From Gemmatimonadota bacterium (GTDB taxonomy: Bacteria > Gemmatimonadota > Gemmatimonadetes > Gemmatimonadales > GWC2-71-9), in NCBI GenBank assembly GCA_024641745.1, contig JAHECL010000010.1, forward strand, positions 1-40,578: a DNA stretch of 40,578 bases. The letters run 5' to 3'. The notes beneath the pieces were generated by a model. That model was not told the DNA's origin and searched no databases. It was given only the letters and a program-made list of their open reading frames with translations. The position numbers and the translations under genes were made by a program. Positions 38,015 through 40,578 of the stretch are shown piece after piece (the stretch's first letter is position 1; the number at the start of each line of letters is the position of its first letter).

Positions 38015-39208
38015 GTGACCCCTCGGCCGCACCTCCTCACCTGCCTCGATTTCCCGCCCCTGGGAGGGGGCATCGCCCGGTTCATGGATGAACTGGCGCG
38101 GAAATACCCTCCCGCACAGCTGATTGTCTCGACCGGGGGTGGCCCGGGCGCGGCCGCCTCCGACGCCACATACCCGAATCGCATCGACCGGCTCCCCATC
38201 GATGCGTCGCACCTGAAGCGACCCTGGTCGGTGGTCCGCTGGAGCTCGCGCGTGGTGGCGCTCGCCCGGGAAACGAATGCGGAGTTTGCGTGGTGCGGCA
38301 ACCTCCGGCCTGCCGGGTACCCCGTCTGGTGGGCGCACCGACGGCTCGGCCTCCCCTACGGCATCCTCCTCTACGGCCACGACCTCCTCTCCACCCGGAC
38401 ACGCACCCGCTCCACATCGTTCAAGGCGGGCCAGGCGCGCGCGGTGCTCGGCAACGCCTCCGTCATCGTGGCCATCAGCGCCTATACCGAACAGCTCTGC
38501 GCCGACTACCTCGAGGAGCTGGGCATCGGTGAGGCGCGTGCGCGGCTCCGCCGGGTGCCGCTTGGCACCGACCCCGACCGGTTCCGGCCCGGACTGGATA
38601 CGTCGGATGTCCGGCGAAAGCACGGGTTGCCCGACGGCGGGCGCTGGCTGGTCACCGTGGCTCGCCTCACCCCCCACAAGGGCTTCGACACTGCACTCAG
38701 GGCACTCGCCGCACTCGGTCCCGGCTACGAGGATGTGCGCTACCTCGCGATCGGCTCTGGTGGCCAGGAGCGCGAGCTGCGGCGCCTGGCGGAGGACCTT
38801 GGACTGTCGGAGCGGTTCCACTTGCTGCAGGGGGTGGGCGACGCCGATCTCCCGGTCCTCTACAACGTCGGGACGGTCTATCTCGGGCTGTCGCGCGTCA
38901 TCGGCCAGCAGGTGGAGGGCTTTGGCATTTCGCTCATTGAGGCGTCGGCCTCGGGGCTCCCCGTGATCGGTGGCCGGAGCGGTGGGGTCGAGGACGCAGT
39001 GCGGGAAGGGGAGACGGGGTTGCTGGTCGATCCGGAGGATGTCGGGGCGGTGGCCGTACTGGTCCGGGGGCTCCTGACCGATCGAGAAGAGGCTGCCCGG
39101 CTCGGAGCGGGTGGTCGGGCTGCTGCGGAGTCCTACTTCAACTGGACGCGGGTGACGACGGACTTGCGGCGATTGGCAGCGGCTGGTCGCCCATCCACTC
39201 CCCGGTGA
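38015..39208 (+). CDS. Glycosyltransferase family 4 (GT-B)
   Basis: LGGGIARFMDELAR, VPLGTDPDRFRPGLD, LVTVARLTPHKGFDTALRAL, EGFGISLIEASASGLPVIGGRSGGVEDAV. Start chosen as in-frame GTG at 38015. Confidence 0.9.
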   Translation: MTPRPHLLTCLDFPPLGGGIARFMDELARKYPPAQLIVSTGGGPGAAASDATYPNRIDRLPIDASHLKRPWSVVRWSSRVVALARETNAEFAWCGNLRPAGYPVWWAHRRLGLPYGILLYGHDLLSTRTRTRSTSFKAGQARAVLGNASVIVAISAYTEQLCADYLEELGIGEARARLRRVPLGTDPDRFRPGLDTSDVRRKHGLPDGGRWLVTVARLTPHKGFDTALRALAALGPGYEDVRYLAIGSGGQERELRRLAEDLGLSERFHLLQGVGDADLPVLYNVGTVYLGLSRVIGQQVEGFGISLIEASASGLPVIGGRSGGVEDAVREGETGLLVDPEDVGAVAVLVRGLLTDREEAARLGAGGRAAAESYFNWTRVTTDLRRLAAAGRPSTPR

Positions 39209-40253
39209 CGGGGCGGGCGCTGATGGCCCAGGTCGGGCAGTTCCGGATGTAGATCCCGTCGAGCGGCGACCAGGCCTGCCGGGGCGCCACCACCTCCGCC
39301 TTGCCCAGCGCATCCATCTGGAAGATCCCCGGCGCCTTCAGGGCGCACGCGCCGCACCCGATGCAGCGGCCCCGGTCCACGTGGATCCGGACCGGCGTCT
39401 TCGGGAAGATCCCCTCCTCTGGTGCCTCGAGCAGGCGCAGCAGCTCCGGAATCAGCTGCCGCATCGTCCGGTATCCCTCCGCCATCAGCTCCTGCGTCCG
39501 GTCGAACACGAACATCGGGTAGTCCTCGACCCGCGGATGCACCAGCAGCAGCGGGGGCGTCCGCCACTGGCGGAGGGTCCGCTCCAGCATCGTCTGCATC
39601 ACGATCTCGAGGCCCCGCGCGTAGGTCCAGGCGAACCCCGACTTCTCCACCTCCGACCGGAGCGCCATCGAGGCGCTGACATCGACGGCGACGATGGGGC
39701 CGGCCCCGCAGACGGTGGCGGCCTTCACGGGCAGGTTGTCCGCGACCGCGCCGTCGACGTACCAGCGTCCGGCGATTTCCCGCGGGGGAAGGATGCCGGG
39801 CAGGGCGCAGGAGGCGAAGACGGCGTCGGCCACCCGCACGTACCGCAGCCCCGGCAGGCCCCAGAGCACCTGCATGCCGGAGTTGATGTCCACGGTGTTC
39901 ACGATCAGCGGGTGTGTCAGCTCGTCGAACGTCTTGTCGCCCACCATGTCGTCGATCAGCCGGTCCAGCGGCTCATGACGGTAGACCGCGGGCGACTGCA
40001 TCCGCTTGAACGCCATGTCGGCGTGCGCCACCTGAAAGACATCCTTCCGCTTCAGGCGCAGGGCCCGCTCCCGCATGAACTCCACCGACCGGCCCGCCGC
40101 CCAGGCCGCCGCGATCAGCGACCCGATGCTCGATCCGACCACCCCGGACGGGCGGAGCCCGGCCTCCTCGAGTGCCTGCAGCACGCCGATGTGGGCCAGC
40201 CCCTTGAGGCCGCCGCCGCCGAGGACGAGGCTGAAATTTCTGGGGGAGGACAT
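39138..40253 (-). CDS. Patatin-like phospholipase fused to a C-terminal single-cluster ferredoxin domain
   Basis: LVLGGGGLKGLAHIGVLQALEEAG, GSSIGS (GxSxG), YVDGAVADNLPV (DGA dyad); C-term RCIGCGACALKAPGIFQMD...AEVV...IRNCPTWAI (CxxCxxC...CP). Confidence 0.88.
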   Translation of the reverse strand: MSSPRNFSLVLGGGGLKGLAHIGVLQALEEAGLRPSGVVGSSIGSLIAAAWAAGRSVEFMRERALRLKRKDVFQVAHADMAFKRMQSPAVYRHEPLDRLIDDMVGDKTFDELTHPLIVNTVDINSGMQVLWGLPGLRYVRVADAVFASCALPGILPPREIAGRWYVDGAVADNLPVKAATVCGAGPIVAVDVSASMALRSEVEKSGFAWTYARGLEIVMQTMLERTLRQWRTPPLLLVHPRVEDYPMFVFDRTQELMAEGYRTMRQLIPELLRLLEAPEEGIFPKTPVRIHVDRGRCIGCGACALKAPGIFQMDALGKAEVVAPRQAWSPLDGIYIRNCPTWAISARPVTGEWMGDQPLPIAASPSSPASS

Positions 40254-40294
40254 GCCCGAAATATAATGACCCTCCTTCCTTGCTATCTTGGTAA

Positions 40295-40578
40295 ATGCCC
40301 TCGCCCCTCGCCGCCCCCTTCCGGCGCGACCGCTTCTTCCAGCTCGGCCTCGTCCTCGTCGCGCTGGTCGTCGGGGCGGCACTCCTGGCCCCGCTGGTCA
40401 CCTCGGGCGGCCCCTACCAGGGCGACCCCGCCACCTCCTATCTCCTGCCGCCGAGCCTCGGCCACCTGCTCGGCACCGACACGCAGGGCAGGGATGTGCT
40501 GACCCGGGTCATCTACGGGGCCCGGATTTCCCTCGCGGTGGGCATCATCAGCCAGGTGGTTGCCAGCCTCCTCGGCGT
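40295..40578 (+). CDS. ABC transporter permease, DppC/OppC-like, 3'-truncated by window edge
   Basis: Translated by hand: MPSPLAAPFRRDRFFQLGLVLVALVVGAALLAPLVTS...HLLGTDTQGRDVLTRVIYGARISLAVGIISQVVASLLG; LGTDxxGRDxxSR-type motif. Confidence 0.85.
   Translation, partial: MPSPLAAPFRRDRFFQLGLVLVALVVGAALLAPLVTSGGPYQGDPATSYLLPPSLGHLLGTDTQGRDVLTRVIYGARISLAVGIISQVVASLLG

Overview
GC-rich chromosomal window, probably from a Gemmatimonadota-like diderm (inference from gene content and order only). It is densely coding and looks mostly like core genome. I see no transposase, integrase, CRISPR array, rRNA or tRNA. Left block (+, 1-12.6 kb): 3' part of a TamB-like gene, diacylglycerol kinase, GAF/PAS sensor histidine kinase, NtrC-type regulator, 59-aa zinc ribbon, SH3-NlpC/P60, HAD phosphatase, CYTH protein, membrane protein, AcpS. 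Next is a cytochrome c-FTR1 iron permease whose start codon lies in a strong Fur-box-like sequence, then a lower-GC intergenic island rich in dyad symmetry. A long minus-strand unit (15.07-28.96 kb, 19 genes) follows: lgt, tsaD, tlpA-like, rpe, PASTA-only protein, rsmB, thiG, thiS, thiE-like, fmt, def, yajC, tgt, queA, ruvB, 57-aa zinc ribbon, ruvA, ruvC, yebC. The right end is an envelope/glycan region: CDP-glycerol glycerophosphotransferase-like protein, nucleotidyltransferase, GT9, a PorX-like REC-PglZ protein, MsbA-like ABC exporter, three glycosyltransferases, a patatin-ferredoxin fusion and a truncated DppC-type permease. Best candidates for new biology: the REC-PglZ (PorX-like) protein among envelope genes, the patatin-4Fe4S fusion, the small zinc-ribbon gene between ruvA and ruvB, the PASTA-only protein at the usual PASTA-kinase locus, the Fur box over a start codon, and the structured low-GC intergenic island.
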